In this document: positions 1-8,486 of the stretch, piece by piece | How positions within the stretch are numbered: the stretch's first letter is position 1 | Layout of the letters: the number at the start of each line of letters is the position of its first letter | Program-made: the position numbers and the translations under genes | The notes under the pieces: generated by a model | Database searches by the model: none | What the model was told of the DNA's origin: nothing | Seen by the model: only the letters and a program-made list of their open reading frames with translations | From: a virus | Virus record (IMG/VR): IMGVR_UViG_3300009508_001598 | Span: 1 to 27,273 of that record | Length of the DNA: 27,273 bases | Strand: one strand, 5' to 3'

Positions 1-1418
1 GATTTAACAACAAATTCAATGTAGTCATCACCCTTCTTGATGGAGTCATTAGACTTGATTTTGACGGTTGAACCTTTTTTCAATTTGTCAAATACTTTGA
101 CTAACTTCTCTCGATCTACAGTGCCTTCAATAAAGGAAGTGAAACTTTTGGTTTCATATTCTGTGGATTCTAATTGAACATTAGTCATGCCCATCTTGCG
201 ATAATGACCCAGAGCAGCAAAAGCCTTGTCCTTGGCTACGGCGACCTTCATTTTCTGACCACCTCGGGTGGTATAGGAAAGAACCTGTTGATCCTTCTTA
301 ACCTTTAGGGGAGCATCTTGAGGAACAGCTTCAACACGCGCTTCTTCAAGTTCTTCATTAGCTTTTTTCATCATATCTCTTAAGCGAGATAGTTTATCCA
401 ACTCACCAGGCTTGATTTTTGACTTCTTCTTGTTATCCTTAATACGCTCAACTGACTTGCCGTATTGTGATGAAGACTCTTCTACATCTTCTTTAGTCAT
501 TTTAGCAAAATGCTTCATAGCATCTTTTTCAGAACCGAATTTACCTTCTTCTTTTCCATCAACAGTGAGGGTAAATGTTGGTTTAAATGAACTGCCGGTC
601 TTTAAGAGTTCGACCTTCTTACCTTTCAGCTTCATGATCATTGGATTTTCTTTTGCATATTCGTCTAATGATTCTGGAATCAGCTCGTCGGGCTTATGAG
701 TATGTGTCTTATTACCAACACCCACGATCACATGATCTTTGCCGACAGAAAGAACCTTGCCTTTCTTGCCATTATGCTTCATAGTGACCTCAGACCCTTC
801 AGGGAACTTAGCAGATAATTGAGCAATATCTTTCCTGAGTGATTCACCAAGAAGTTTCTTTAACAGTCGCTTAACTTCTGCCTCAGCGGTTTTAGCATCC
901 ATCTTATATTTCTTCTGAATGAGCTTAACTGCCTCTTTAGAATTCTTTGCAAGACCCATTACATCGATCATCTCATCATCTGAAGGCTTCTTAGCTTCAT
1001 CAAGGTCTTCTTTATTCATTTTACGTTCACGTTCAGCCTTCTTAGAAGCTGCAATTCTTTCCTTGGCCTTCTTCAGACGTTCTCTGTCTTTTGCCTTCTT
1101 TTCGAGTGCATTTGCTTTCTTTTCAGCAGCGTCAGCACGACCTGATGTGGAGAATCTTTTAATAATCTTACCAATAATCTCTTCCAAATCTTCTTTATCT
1201 TCACCCAATTCCAAATCTTCTTTCTTCAGTCCCTTCATAATATGATCTATAGCCTGAGAGGGATTCTTGGCATATGCCATGATGAATTTAGACTTCTCAG
1301 AAGAAGAAAGACCAGACCACGCTTTTTGAATGACCTCCATTGCCTTCTTTTCTTCGGGTGACATATTAGCAGCTTTATCTGAGAGCTTCTCCATGAAAGC
1401 TGTTTCTAGTTCGTTCAT
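1..1418 (-). CDS. Lys/Glu-rich phage protein with KOW-like segment, C-terminus beyond window
   Basis: The frame is open from an ATG at 1418 to the left edge, so at least 472 residues are visible and the C-terminus is missing. A GGAG ribosome site lies just upstream (minus-strand CGGAGAATATA before ATG). The protein is extremely charged. Residues about 1-100 look helical, about 100-150 form a Lys/Glu/Ala coiled-coil-like stretch, and around residue 215 there is a KOW-like segment (GKKGKVLSVGKDHVIVGVG). Glu-rich linkers follow. It is the last visible gene of the late block behind the three fibre-like genes, 11 nt after the fibre gene stop. I do not recognise a named family. Similar Lys/Glu-rich proteins are common next to structural genes in marine T4-like phages, so a virion or capsid-associated role is an inference only. 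Confidence 0.75.
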   Translation of the reverse strand, partial: MNELETAFMEKLSDKAANMSPEEKKAMEVIQKAWSGLSSSEKSKFIMAYAKNPSQAIDHIMKGLKKEDLELGEDKEDLEEIIGKIIKRFSTSGRADAAEKKANALEKKAKDRERLKKAKERIAASKKAERERKMNKEDLDEAKKPSDDEMIDVMGLAKNSKEAVKLIQKKYKMDAKTAEAEVKRLLKKLLGESLRKDIAQLSAKFPEGSEVTMKHNGKKGKVLSVGKDHVIVGVGNKTHTHKPDELIPESLDEYAKENPMIMKLKGKKVELLKTGSSFKPTFTLTVDGKEEGKFGSEKDAMKHFAKMTKEDVEESSSQYGKSVERIKDNKKKSKIKPGELDKLSRLRDMMKKANEELEEARVEAVPQDAPLKVKKDQQVLSYTTRGGQKMKVAVAKDKAFAALGHYRKMGMTNVQLESTEYETKSFTSFIEGTVDREKLVKVFDKLKKGSTVKIKSNDSIKKGDDYIEFVVK

Positions 1419-1429
1419 TATATTCTCCG

Positions 1430-2653
1430 TTATGTTAATCGAACGATCGATAAAATAGATTCTATTATATAGAACCCAAAACTTTGTTCACTCGGAAGAT
1501 TTATCTGAAAATTATTAGATGCAGAATTGTTATCTTCGAATGTAAATAATCCTCTAATATTTATAATTATTGGATCATTATAATTACTTGTTGTTTGACC
1601 TGGGTAGAAATAGGTTCCTTGTATGGTTTTAGTACCGGATTGTATCTCAACAGTTCTTAATTCAGCCTGAGAAGTTGCATTATAGGTTCTAAGTTCTAAT
1701 GATATCTCATATGTGCCTTTAGTGAAACCTGAGAATACACCAGTGGTTCCATTAATATTCACGCCGGATAATGTTGGATCAAAATCGGCAGAACTGGGTG
1801 CGTGATCTCCTATATTGCCACTTCCACCAGCATTGGCGAAATTGATCTCTTGCCACGCTCCTACTGCCACACCTAAAGTGTCTGAATCCAATACAGAAGT
1901 GCCTGGGGTAGTTCCGTAATGAAAGTAAAATTTTGTGAACGGATTACGATATTCCCAAGATAACTGTCCAGCTCCATTGGTGGTCAATATTTGTTTTGCA
2001 GCACCATCTGTAGTAGGCCAAGAATTATCCTTTATTATAACAGATTCATCAGAGGTTGTCAACACTGGATTTCCAGCTGAATTGTTCACAACAAGACCTG
2101 GATTTCCTACACCATTTTGTTCTATGATGACACCAGAAACACCATACGATAAATTTTTAATTTTATATTGATCTGGTGATAGGTTACCACCCAAAATAGG
2201 AGCAGGATCGTCAGAGACAGCCTCTAACACAGTACCGGATCCCGCAATATTAGATAGAAGTGCTACCGTGCCCGGACCGGTTGGAATTGTCAATCCATTC
2301 AGATTACTAAATGATGTTGTATCAGCGGATAAGGTTCGACCAGGTTCAATGGTCACATCAGCATCGAATGAGATCGGGTTTAATCCTTCGAGAGATTCGA
2401 CTGATTCAAATCGAATGCCGCCAGCAAATAATGCTTCGAGTGAGGCTGTATTATTTACTTGTAATACTTGATTGATTGTCGGTGTTGATGCTCCTATACC
2501 AGCCTGCAGACCTAGGCCATAAGGTGTGTCACCATCACTTATACGGAGCTCACCGAATTCTGGATCATAAAAGATATCACCTTTTCTGCCGATATAAGAA
2601 TAGGGGTCTGTGGCCCCCATCTTATCGGCTGCAATTTTAAAGGTAGAAGCCAT
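1430..2653 (-). CDS. Fibre-like virion protein, paralogue 3 of 3
   Basis: 407 aa. The first ~50 residues carry a module shared with the next two upstream genes: start MASTFKIAADKMGATDP, then YIGRKGDIFYDPEFGELR and SDGDTP. This resembles the N-terminal domain of phage tropism-determinant and fibre proteins, in which a G-E/D-I-F-Y-x-P segment precedes a D-G-x-T/P turn. Residues ~215-235 contain the fibre-type motif QILTTNGAGQLSWEY. The last ~150 residues are Gly/Asn/Thr-rich beta sequence with SGFTKGTYEISLELRTY, suggestive of a C1q/TNF-like jelly-roll tip domain. The start overlaps the upstream stop by one base (TAATG), implying translational coupling. A role in host-surface recognition is inferred from family resemblance. 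Whether it is a side fibre, tip or decoration protein cannot be told. Confidence 0.8.
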   Translation of the reverse strand: MASTFKIAADKMGATDPYSYIGRKGDIFYDPEFGELRISDGDTPYGLGLQAGIGASTPTINQVLQVNNTASLEALFAGGIRFESVESLEGLNPISFDADVTIEPGRTLSADTTSFSNLNGLTIPTGPGTVALLSNIAGSGTVLEAVSDDPAPILGGNLSPDQYKIKNLSYGVSGVIIEQNGVGNPGLVVNNSAGNPVLTTSDESVIIKDNSWPTTDGAAKQILTTNGAGQLSWEYRNPFTKFYFHYGTTPGTSVLDSDTLGVAVGAWQEINFANAGGSGNIGDHAPSSADFDPTLSGVNINGTTGVFSGFTKGTYEISLELRTYNATSQAELRTVEIQSGTKTIQGTYFYPGQTTSNYNDPIIINIRGLFTFEDNNSASNNFQINLPSEQSFGFYIIESILSIVRLT

Positions 2654-3831
2654 TATGGAATTTCTTTAATATAAACCGAATCACCTGAGACACCAGTGAC
2701 CAATCTAAATGAACTACTGCCGCTGACTGTACTTACCTTTAATTTATACGATACAGTATCACCAGCAGTGGCACCGTGTACATCAATATGAACAAAATTA
2801 ACTGGTCCGAAAAATTGGTTCGCAGCTGGAAATAAGAGTTCTTTTAATTTGGTGGTACTTGCACCATTGACTTCTCTTTCAAGATGTAGATAAATTTCGT
2901 CTGCACCGTTGTTTGGATCCCATCCTACCATAGAGATTTCAATTTTAATGCCCGTGAATCCAGAAGTTACTGTAACGGAAGGATTGATAACAACCGGAAC
3001 AGTTTCATCAGTTGTGACAAAAGAACCGTGGGCAATTGTAGCAGCAGCGACATCGATACTCGACACACCTGGCGCAATAATGACGTAATCCTCATTGGGT
3101 GTCACAGGGATGTCAGATGTTAATGCTAGTGTTGATGTTCCAGCCGGGACCGTATGTGTATTCAACGCAGTGGCTGTCAAATCACCAGCAGAGGTGAATG
3201 AAGACACGACATTATTAGCTGTTAGTGTAGAATTGGGAAGATCTATTGTACCTACTACAGATATTGAATTGTTTACATTGAGATTCCCATCAACCTCAAT
3301 AGGAATACCTGGGCTTGGCTCTTCGAATAAATTTACTTTAATTCCGCCTTGGAATTCGGGAGTTAAATTTAACGGTACGACACCATCTTGAGCAATTGTG
3401 GCTGCAAGACCATGAACAATAGGATCTGCAGCAGACCCACCGATTGTACTGCCAGCAGGAAGATCAATTTTCCCGTCGCTTGATGAAATGGTGACACCAC
3501 CCAAATCAATCGAGCTACCTGAAAGATAAAGGTCTTTCCATCGATTTGTGTTCGAGCCGAGATCATAAGTAACATCTGCAGATGGAATTAAACCGCCAGT
3601 GATTTCTTGTCCATTGATATCAAGAGTGCCACCTAATTGAGGAGTGAGATCATCAACGAGATCCCCACCACCACCTCCGGTAGCTATCGCGACACCACCA
3701 GGCGTTGTTCCATCGGATCGTCTTAATGAGCCCGTGTCTGGATTATAGAAAATATCCCCATCTCTACCGATGTAGGCTGTAGGATCGGTCGCGCCCATCT
3801 TATCTGCATAAAGCTTAAACGTTGTTGCCAT
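2653..3831 (-). CDS. Fibre-like virion protein, paralogue 2 of 3
   Basis: 392 aa. It begins with the shared module (MATTFKLYADKMGATDP, YIGRDGDIFYNPDTGSLRR, SDGTTPGGV). Next come a Gly-rich hinge, PQLGGTLDINGQEI, and the classic marine phage fibre repeat DLGSNTNRWKDLYLSG (residues ~90-105). The rest is Val/Thr/Ser-rich beta sequence ending in a ~150-residue C-terminal domain that is unrelated by eye to those of its two paralogues. There is no cysteine and no signal peptide, as expected for a virion protein. The gap to the preceding gene is 7 nt and the stop shares a base with the next start (TAATG), so the three fibre genes form one translation unit. It is probably part of the adsorption apparatus; the exact position on the virion is unknown. 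Confidence 0.8.
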   Translation of the reverse strand: MATTFKLYADKMGATDPTAYIGRDGDIFYNPDTGSLRRSDGTTPGGVAIATGGGGGDLVDDLTPQLGGTLDINGQEITGGLIPSADVTYDLGSNTNRWKDLYLSGSSIDLGGVTISSSDGKIDLPAGSTIGGSAADPIVHGLAATIAQDGVVPLNLTPEFQGGIKVNLFEEPSPGIPIEVDGNLNVNNSISVVGTIDLPNSTLTANNVVSSFTSAGDLTATALNTHTVPAGTSTLALTSDIPVTPNEDYVIIAPGVSSIDVAAATIAHGSFVTTDETVPVVINPSVTVTSGFTGIKIEISMVGWDPNNGADEIYLHLEREVNGASTTKLKELLFPAANQFFGPVNFVHIDVHGATAGDTVSYKLKVSTVSGSSSFRLVTGVSGDSVYIKEIP

Positions 3832-3838
3832 TTTAGTC

Positions 3839-5197
3839 CTAGGTTCCGTCTATGTTAATCCAAGCACCGGATTGATAGCCCTGCAATCTACCGACAGTGG
3901 TGTTGTAAATCATATCACCATTTGCGGCTGTTAGTGAATTACGAGCGGTAGTGTCAATGTTAGGTAATCTAAAGGTGCCTCTATATTGGCCTATTTGATT
4001 ATATCCAGCTCCAGCGTTAATAGTTTTGACGCCATCTTTCCAGCTTGCTTCTGATAAATCTAGGAATGGCTGAGCATCAGGGTGCGATATAGAATCTCCA
4101 CCCATAATATGAGATGTGCTTAGTACCGCATTCACGGATCCATATGTTATTTTACTACCTTGTCCTAAATTAAAACGTGCTGAAGCTCCATTAAATGTTA
4201 AACTACTTAATATATGAATTTCACTATTTCTGACAGTGATGCTGTTACTAGTAGTTATAGCATCACTAAACTTAATCATCGAATTGTCCCAGCAATTCAC
4301 TCCGTTCAATGAAAGATTGTTATTATTCGAATCAACCGTTATTACCGATCCAGAGTTGGCAAAAACTTGCAGGCTGCCGTTTGTTTCATCAAGAGCGGCA
4401 ACCTCAACATCCACCATTGAATTATCCAAAGCGCTGATAGACCGCCCGCCTGGGGCAGTAGGTTTAAACTCACAATTATATAATTGTGAATAGCCATGAT
4501 ATGTATGGACATCATGCTCGAAAATCGTTGGGGCAAACCCTTGACTATTATTAGCAGTTCTAATATGACAATCCGTTGCACTTAACCTCTTAGCAAATTT
4601 TAGATCTTTTGTTGCGGGTTGAAACAGAGGTATCCCCCACAATTTAAGGGTAGCGTCTATGACAGCATAACATTCTGCTGTTGCAGGTGTTGGATTTAAC
4701 GCATTCTGATTGAGCAACAATATTTGATGATTTACATTCCATAGATCAAAACTATCGTAATCAGTGGTTGGATTGGGAATGTGGGTAACACTTTCTTCTA
4801 AGGCGATAACCCAAACCGCCTTACGTTGAGTGTTTCCATAACTAGGATCTATAGTACCAACTTCATCTATAGGATTTTCCATAACAAATTTAAACGCTTG
4901 ATCTAAATACGCAAATTCTTGGTCATAAACCAACCCAGTATTTGCCTGACGATAATCTTGGATAGCTGATAATTTATTAACTGGGTTGCCGACATATATG
5001 TAATATTCATTAGTCAGCGTATCATCTTGTACATCTAAACCGGCCTCGGTGACCGACACACCACCAGGTGTTGTGCCATCAGATCGTCTTAAAGAACCGA
5101 GCTCTGGGTTGTAGAAAATATCTCCCTCTCTACCGATATATGTGGTAGGATCTGTAGCCCCCATTTTATCTGCGTAAAGTTTAAATGTAGATGCCAT
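3839..5197 (-). CDS. Fibre-like virion protein, paralogue 1 of 3, with beta-helix-like body
   Basis: 452 aa. It shares the N-terminal module (MASTFKLYADKMGATDP, YIGREGDIFYNPELGSLRR, SDGTTPGGV). The central part (~200-370) has short recurrent Asn/Ser/Asp turns (NSMVDVEV, NSMIKFSD, NSITVRNSEIHI) typical of right-handed beta-helix fibres or depolymerase-like spikes. The C-terminus matches a motif common at phage fibre ends: RGTFRLPNIDTTARNSL, then GDMIYNTTVGRLQGYQ and GAWINID. Translation starts at ATG 5197 with GGAG eight bases upstream, inside the end of the preceding gene. It is the first of the three fibre genes. No catalytic residues for a depolymerase could be identified by reading, so enzymatic activity is not claimed. 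Confidence 0.8.
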   Translation of the reverse strand: MASTFKLYADKMGATDPTTYIGREGDIFYNPELGSLRRSDGTTPGGVSVTEAGLDVQDDTLTNEYYIYVGNPVNKLSAIQDYRQANTGLVYDQEFAYLDQAFKFVMENPIDEVGTIDPSYGNTQRKAVWVIALEESVTHIPNPTTDYDSFDLWNVNHQILLLNQNALNPTPATAECYAVIDATLKLWGIPLFQPATKDLKFAKRLSATDCHIRTANNSQGFAPTIFEHDVHTYHGYSQLYNCEFKPTAPGGRSISALDNSMVDVEVAALDETNGSLQVFANSGSVITVDSNNNNLSLNGVNCWDNSMIKFSDAITTSNSITVRNSEIHILSSLTFNGASARFNLGQGSKITYGSVNAVLSTSHIMGGDSISHPDAQPFLDLSEASWKDGVKTINAGAGYNQIGQYRGTFRLPNIDTTARNSLTAANGDMIYNTTVGRLQGYQSGAWINIDGT

Positions 5198-5200
5198 TGG

Positions 5201-7738
5201 TTATTCTCCAGGCGTGTCGGATTTATATCTTTTTACTAATTTATCCGTGCCTTCTTCTCCTGCCCCACCTTCTTCAGTCCATGCTTTTGTCATGAATGTC
5301 GGATGGTAGTTAATTAAATGAGCAGGCATGAGTCCTTTGTCAACCATTGCTCTAAAGAATTTATCAAGGGCTCTTGTATCCACATTGTTGATCTGGGCTG
5401 CCTTCACAAGATTTTGTCTTGCATGTTTCGGATTCTTTTTTCGTAAATCTAGGAATGTACGAACTGCTCGAGCATATTGTTTCTTGTGTGTTTTTGTATC
5501 AGCCCATCTTGCGATCCAAGGAACAAGCTTCATCAAGAGACCATCAGCGCCAAAATCTTCTTCTATGGACTCACTTCTTTGTTTGATCCATTTGGTTGCT
5601 TCTGGGCTGGTAGGAGGCGTACGCGTGAACTTATTAGCCCATTTGTACGCCTTTTGAGTTCCAGCTTCCCAATTAGCGCCCACACTGTTATCAACAATGA
5701 TGAAATTTTTTCTGAAATAACCTTGGAATCGGCCCAGATTTTTCTGAACATCCTGCCACATCTTGTCCACTGCTTTTGGTGGCAGGGATCGCTCTCTTTG
5801 AGCGTTTCTCTTTAATGCAGTATCTCTATCCGTATTAACAAAGATCATACCTACATCATAACCTAATTCTTTAAGGGTATCAGCTTGTTCTTTGATTTTT
5901 TTATAATCTTTTCCGGTACCATCAATGACCAGTCCTAGGCGACCCTTTAAGAACATTTCTTGTTTCTTGCCGGTAAGATCTGAAGCCTTACCTCGAAGCT
6001 CTTGACCTTTATCAGTAAAAGTATCGGTCTTTAAAGAAAGTCCTGCCTTTTTCATTGCCAATTCAAATGCATCGTCAACGTTGACTACCCTCATTCCAAG
6101 AGCGGTTAAGGCAGTCTTACCTACGACAAATGATTTGCCAGAACCGGGGCCGCCAGCCAAGAATATTGCTTTGAATATCGCTGGATCATTGACCCCTTCT
6201 TCGACATTGACCCCTTCTTCGAGTTCTTCGGGGACACAATTAGGAACTTTCTTGCCGTTCTTTTTCTTCATGCCTACTTGCTGATATCCATCCCAACAAG
6301 GATCCTCTTCATCAAGTTCCGGCTCGGGAGAGTCGACCTGATCTGTACTAGGTGCGGGTTCGACAACGGGCTTCCATTTTCTAAATGTTTTGAAGCGGTA
6401 ATCGATTTTCACCGAATGATCTTGTTTCATCAATTGGTGCGGTCTTGTGTAGATCTTGGCATGACGATGTTCTTCGAGCATCTCAGTAGACATATAATGT
6501 TCTACTGCATCCATCAGTTCTGTGACTTCTTCTTTTTTCGAACGCATTGCTTTAATTCGTTCTTTTTCTTTTGTCTTAATCTGAGGCAATAACTTCTTGG
6601 CAAGAGTCTTTAATTTAGCTCCCCCAATCTTTTTAACTTTATCGTCAATCTTTTGTCGCTGGGAAAATGACAAATCACCTGTGTCTTTACCAGCAGCAAT
6701 CTTTTTCTTTAGCAAGTTTCTTGCTGCCTTTTCTGCACGTGCCTTCAATTTTTCGGGAGAGGCCTGCTTCTTCATTGATTGCTTTCTCTTACGCGCAATC
6801 TGTTTGGACATCTTCTTCATCTGGAGACTTCGGGCTCGGCGTTGAGCCGGATTCAAAGCTTCATCAACCTCTTCTTCGTTGACGATGTCATCCATTTCAC
6901 GAACACTCTTAAGCAATTCATCAAAATCAATTGACTCTTCTTTTTTGAGGCCCATCTCATCACGGATGGTGTTGAACATCTTTCTTGCAACTTTTGGCGT
7001 TCTGACTATACGGTCTGGCAGACCCATGTGGAATGAAGGGAAGTTATCATCAGCGACAAGTTTGCGCATCTTAGATGCAGACATACCCTCAACACCTTCG
7101 GAGTCTGGATCGCGTTCGCCAGCAGAGACAACTTCAATTGATTTGAAATTATATTCTTTACCGTTATATTTGTTGGCAAGAGTATCAAATTCTTTCACAC
7201 GATCAGAACCTACAACAATTGTGACCAATGCGTATTTGGAATCGAGCTCTTTCAGAACTTCGATTATATTTCTTGCCTTAGAATTCTGTATGATATCACC
7301 AAACGCCTGCTGAGTATATTTTATTTTGTCCTTATAACCTAAAGGATTCTTCTTAGCGTCTTGTGAGTGGGATAGGTAGATTGCTACATCCGCCTTACGT
7401 TTACGGCCTTGCTTTTTCATTGCGAACACAAGTTTTTCGTGACCGTTAGTAGGTGGGTTCATCCTACCAAATGTAGTAACTACTGCCTTATCACCTTCTG
7501 TGGCTTCAGTAACAGGATTTATTTCGATGTATTTGGCTGGATCAAATTCTTTGAAGGCAATTGTTTTCTTGCCTTTCTTCTTTTTATCGCCCTTCTTAGG
7601 TTTTTCAGCCTTAGGTTCTTTTTTAGTATCGCTATCGTCGGCGTCAAGCTCGGTATCGTCGTGATCATCTTCTTTATTGACCACTACAGCTTTAGCTTCT
7701 CGATATTTCTTTTTGCGAACTTCTTCTAGATATGACAT
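5201..7738 (-). CDS. Giant fusion: nucleotidyltransferase domain plus P-loop kinase domain
   Basis: 845 aa from ATG 7738. A GTG three codons upstream is possible but has no better ribosome site. Residue numbers here count from that GTG. After a Lys/Asp-rich leader (to ~70), a HIGH-type nucleotidyltransferase domain spans ~85-265: FGRMNPPTNGHEKL supplies a T-x-G-H motif and GMSASKMRKL resembles the ISSTxxR/KMSKS site. Next are FDELLKSVREMDDIVNEEE (~275), a very basic segment (~300-420) and a CWDGYQQVGMKKKNGKK motif (~485) that I know as a recurrent element in marine phage proteins. A P-loop kinase domain follows at ~527-710 (IFLAGGPGSGKS, then VNVDDAF, VIDGTGKDY and NTDRDTALKRNAQRER), similar to zeta-toxin or polynucleotide-kinase folds. 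The order recalls NadR (NMN adenylyltransferase plus kinase), but the length and linkers do not fit. Substrates are unknown. Its place between glycan-modifying and fibre genes in a late block suggests a virion-associated enzyme, which is inference. Confidence 0.8.
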   Translation of the reverse strand: MSYLEEVRKKKYREAKAVVVNKEDDHDDTELDADDSDTKKEPKAEKPKKGDKKKKGKKTIAFKEFDPAKYIEINPVTEATEGDKAVVTTFGRMNPPTNGHEKLVFAMKKQGRKRKADVAIYLSHSQDAKKNPLGYKDKIKYTQQAFGDIIQNSKARNIIEVLKELDSKYALVTIVVGSDRVKEFDTLANKYNGKEYNFKSIEVVSAGERDPDSEGVEGMSASKMRKLVADDNFPSFHMGLPDRIVRTPKVARKMFNTIRDEMGLKKEESIDFDELLKSVREMDDIVNEEEVDEALNPAQRRARSLQMKKMSKQIARKRKQSMKKQASPEKLKARAEKAARNLLKKKIAAGKDTGDLSFSQRQKIDDKVKKIGGAKLKTLAKKLLPQIKTKEKERIKAMRSKKEEVTELMDAVEHYMSTEMLEEHRHAKIYTRPHQLMKQDHSVKIDYRFKTFRKWKPVVEPAPSTDQVDSPEPELDEEDPCWDGYQQVGMKKKNGKKVPNCVPEELEEGVNVEEGVNDPAIFKAIFLAGGPGSGKSFVVGKTALTALGMRVVNVDDAFELAMKKAGLSLKTDTFTDKGQELRGKASDLTGKKQEMFLKGRLGLVIDGTGKDYKKIKEQADTLKELGYDVGMIFVNTDRDTALKRNAQRERSLPPKAVDKMWQDVQKNLGRFQGYFRKNFIIVDNSVGANWEAGTQKAYKWANKFTRTPPTSPEATKWIKQRSESIEEDFGADGLLMKLVPWIARWADTKTHKKQYARAVRTFLDLRKKNPKHARQNLVKAAQINNVDTRALDKFFRAMVDKGLMPAHLINYHPTFMTKAWTEEGGAGEEGTDKLVKRYKSDTPGE
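6187..6222. repeat. 18-bp tandem duplication inside the fusion gene
   Basis: Two adjacent perfect copies of CATTGACCCCTTCTTCGA (plus strand) lie at 6187-6204 and 6205-6222. On the coding strand they give a doubled EEGVN-type hexapeptide just before the P-loop kinase domain, in the flexible acidic linker. The reading frame is kept, so this looks like recent slippage in a linker rather than damage. Confidence 0.85.
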
Positions 7739-7766
7739 ATGAACCACTTAAATGTTTTTATACCTT

Positions 7767-7774
7767 TATTTATT
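7767..7774 (-). promoter_or_regulatory. Possible variant late promoter before the fusion gene
   Basis: The minus strand reads AATAAATA, one mismatch from the T4 late box TATAAATA. A start point about six bases downstream would give a leader of roughly 23 nt to ATG 7738. A second near-match, TATAAAAA, lies at 7755-7762 but would leave almost no leader. The first box overlaps the end of the GT25-like gene. Single-mismatch matches are frequent in AT-rich DNA, so this is tentative. Confidence 0.3.
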
Positions 7775-8486
7775 CCTTGTAAAACCTCTGGAATCCATCA
7801 ATAAATTTATAATTTGAATTAGCAGAACCAGATTTCCATATTGTCGACTCTCTGAGCCAACCTATAGCTGGTGGTGATGATGCTATCAAAAGAGGCATTC
7901 TTGTTTTTCTTTGTCCTCTAATGAAATATGCGTTGTCGACAGCTCCTAGAACTCCTTTTTGTTCTATTTCTTCGACCAAATATGAAGCAGTTTTCTTTGT
8001 GATTGTATATGCATGGGCACCTTCATGACCATCAATCGATACCCATTTATCTGGAGATCCGGCCTTAACGTGGTCGTATTTCTTAGGATCCTTTACCTTA
8101 TAGCCCAAAACACCAATGTGATAATCAGGTACATCGATATCGACCGAATTCAATAATAAGGCATCGTGCTCCAGAATGATCACAGCTTCATCTGTTCCAT
8201 GAGAAATCTTTTTCCACATAGCAGCATGACCGGCGCTTGCGCAGTTCGCTTTATGGGCTTCAAGCATATCTTCGTTGTTTACCCATAGAGGCTTATCACC
8301 ACCAGAATATTTCCATTTCATAGGAATGCCAGTTGCTACCCAAGCATCCTTACCGATCATATTTGTATAACCGTTAAAATATTCCCATTTTATTCCGACA
8401 TCGTCACAAGATTTGGCTGCGACTGCCGCATATTCATGACTCTTTTCGTTTGAATGTCTTAGAATAAAAGTCTTTGTTGGTTTCAT
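7770..8486 (-). CDS. GT25-like glycosyltransferase
   Basis: 238 aa. The pattern is that of glycosyltransferase family 25 (LPS/collagen-type galactosyl- and glucosyltransferases). An N-terminal strand (FILRHSNEKSHEYAAVAAKSC) leads to a CASAGHAAMWKKI segment equivalent to the family's GCxxSHxxxW. Next comes VIILEHDALLL in place of the usual ILEDDxxL, and HAYTITKKTASYLVEEI matches the family's late helix. The usual acidic pair is EHD here, so metal binding through Glu and Asp remains possible. The gene start lies 53 nt inside the upstream sulfotransferase gene, an unusually long overlap, but both frames look genuine. It probably transfers a sugar from a nucleotide sugar onto a surface glycan of the cell or virion. 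The acceptor is unknown. Confidence 0.72.
   Translation of the reverse strand: MKPTKTFILRHSNEKSHEYAAVAAKSCDDVGIKWEYFNGYTNMIGKDAWVATGIPMKWKYSGGDKPLWVNNEDMLEAHKANCASAGHAAMWKKISHGTDEAVIILEHDALLLNSVDIDVPDYHIGVLGYKVKDPKKYDHVKAGSPDKWVSIDGHEGAHAYTITKKTASYLVEEIEQKGVLGAVDNAYFIRGQRKTRMPLLIASSPPAIGWLRESTIWKSGSANSNYKFIDGFQRFYKE

Noticed and set aside
919-1245. 108-aa plus-strand frame (Phe/Ser-rich) opposite the left-edge gene
   Set aside because: Composition is that expected from the complement of Lys/Glu/Ala-rich codons; the minus frame is open across the whole region.
6879-7313. 144-aa plus-strand open frame opposite the fusion gene
   Set aside because: Ser/Thr-rich with no domain signal, no ribosome site or promoter; it mirrors the Asp/Glu/Lys codons of the real minus-strand gene.
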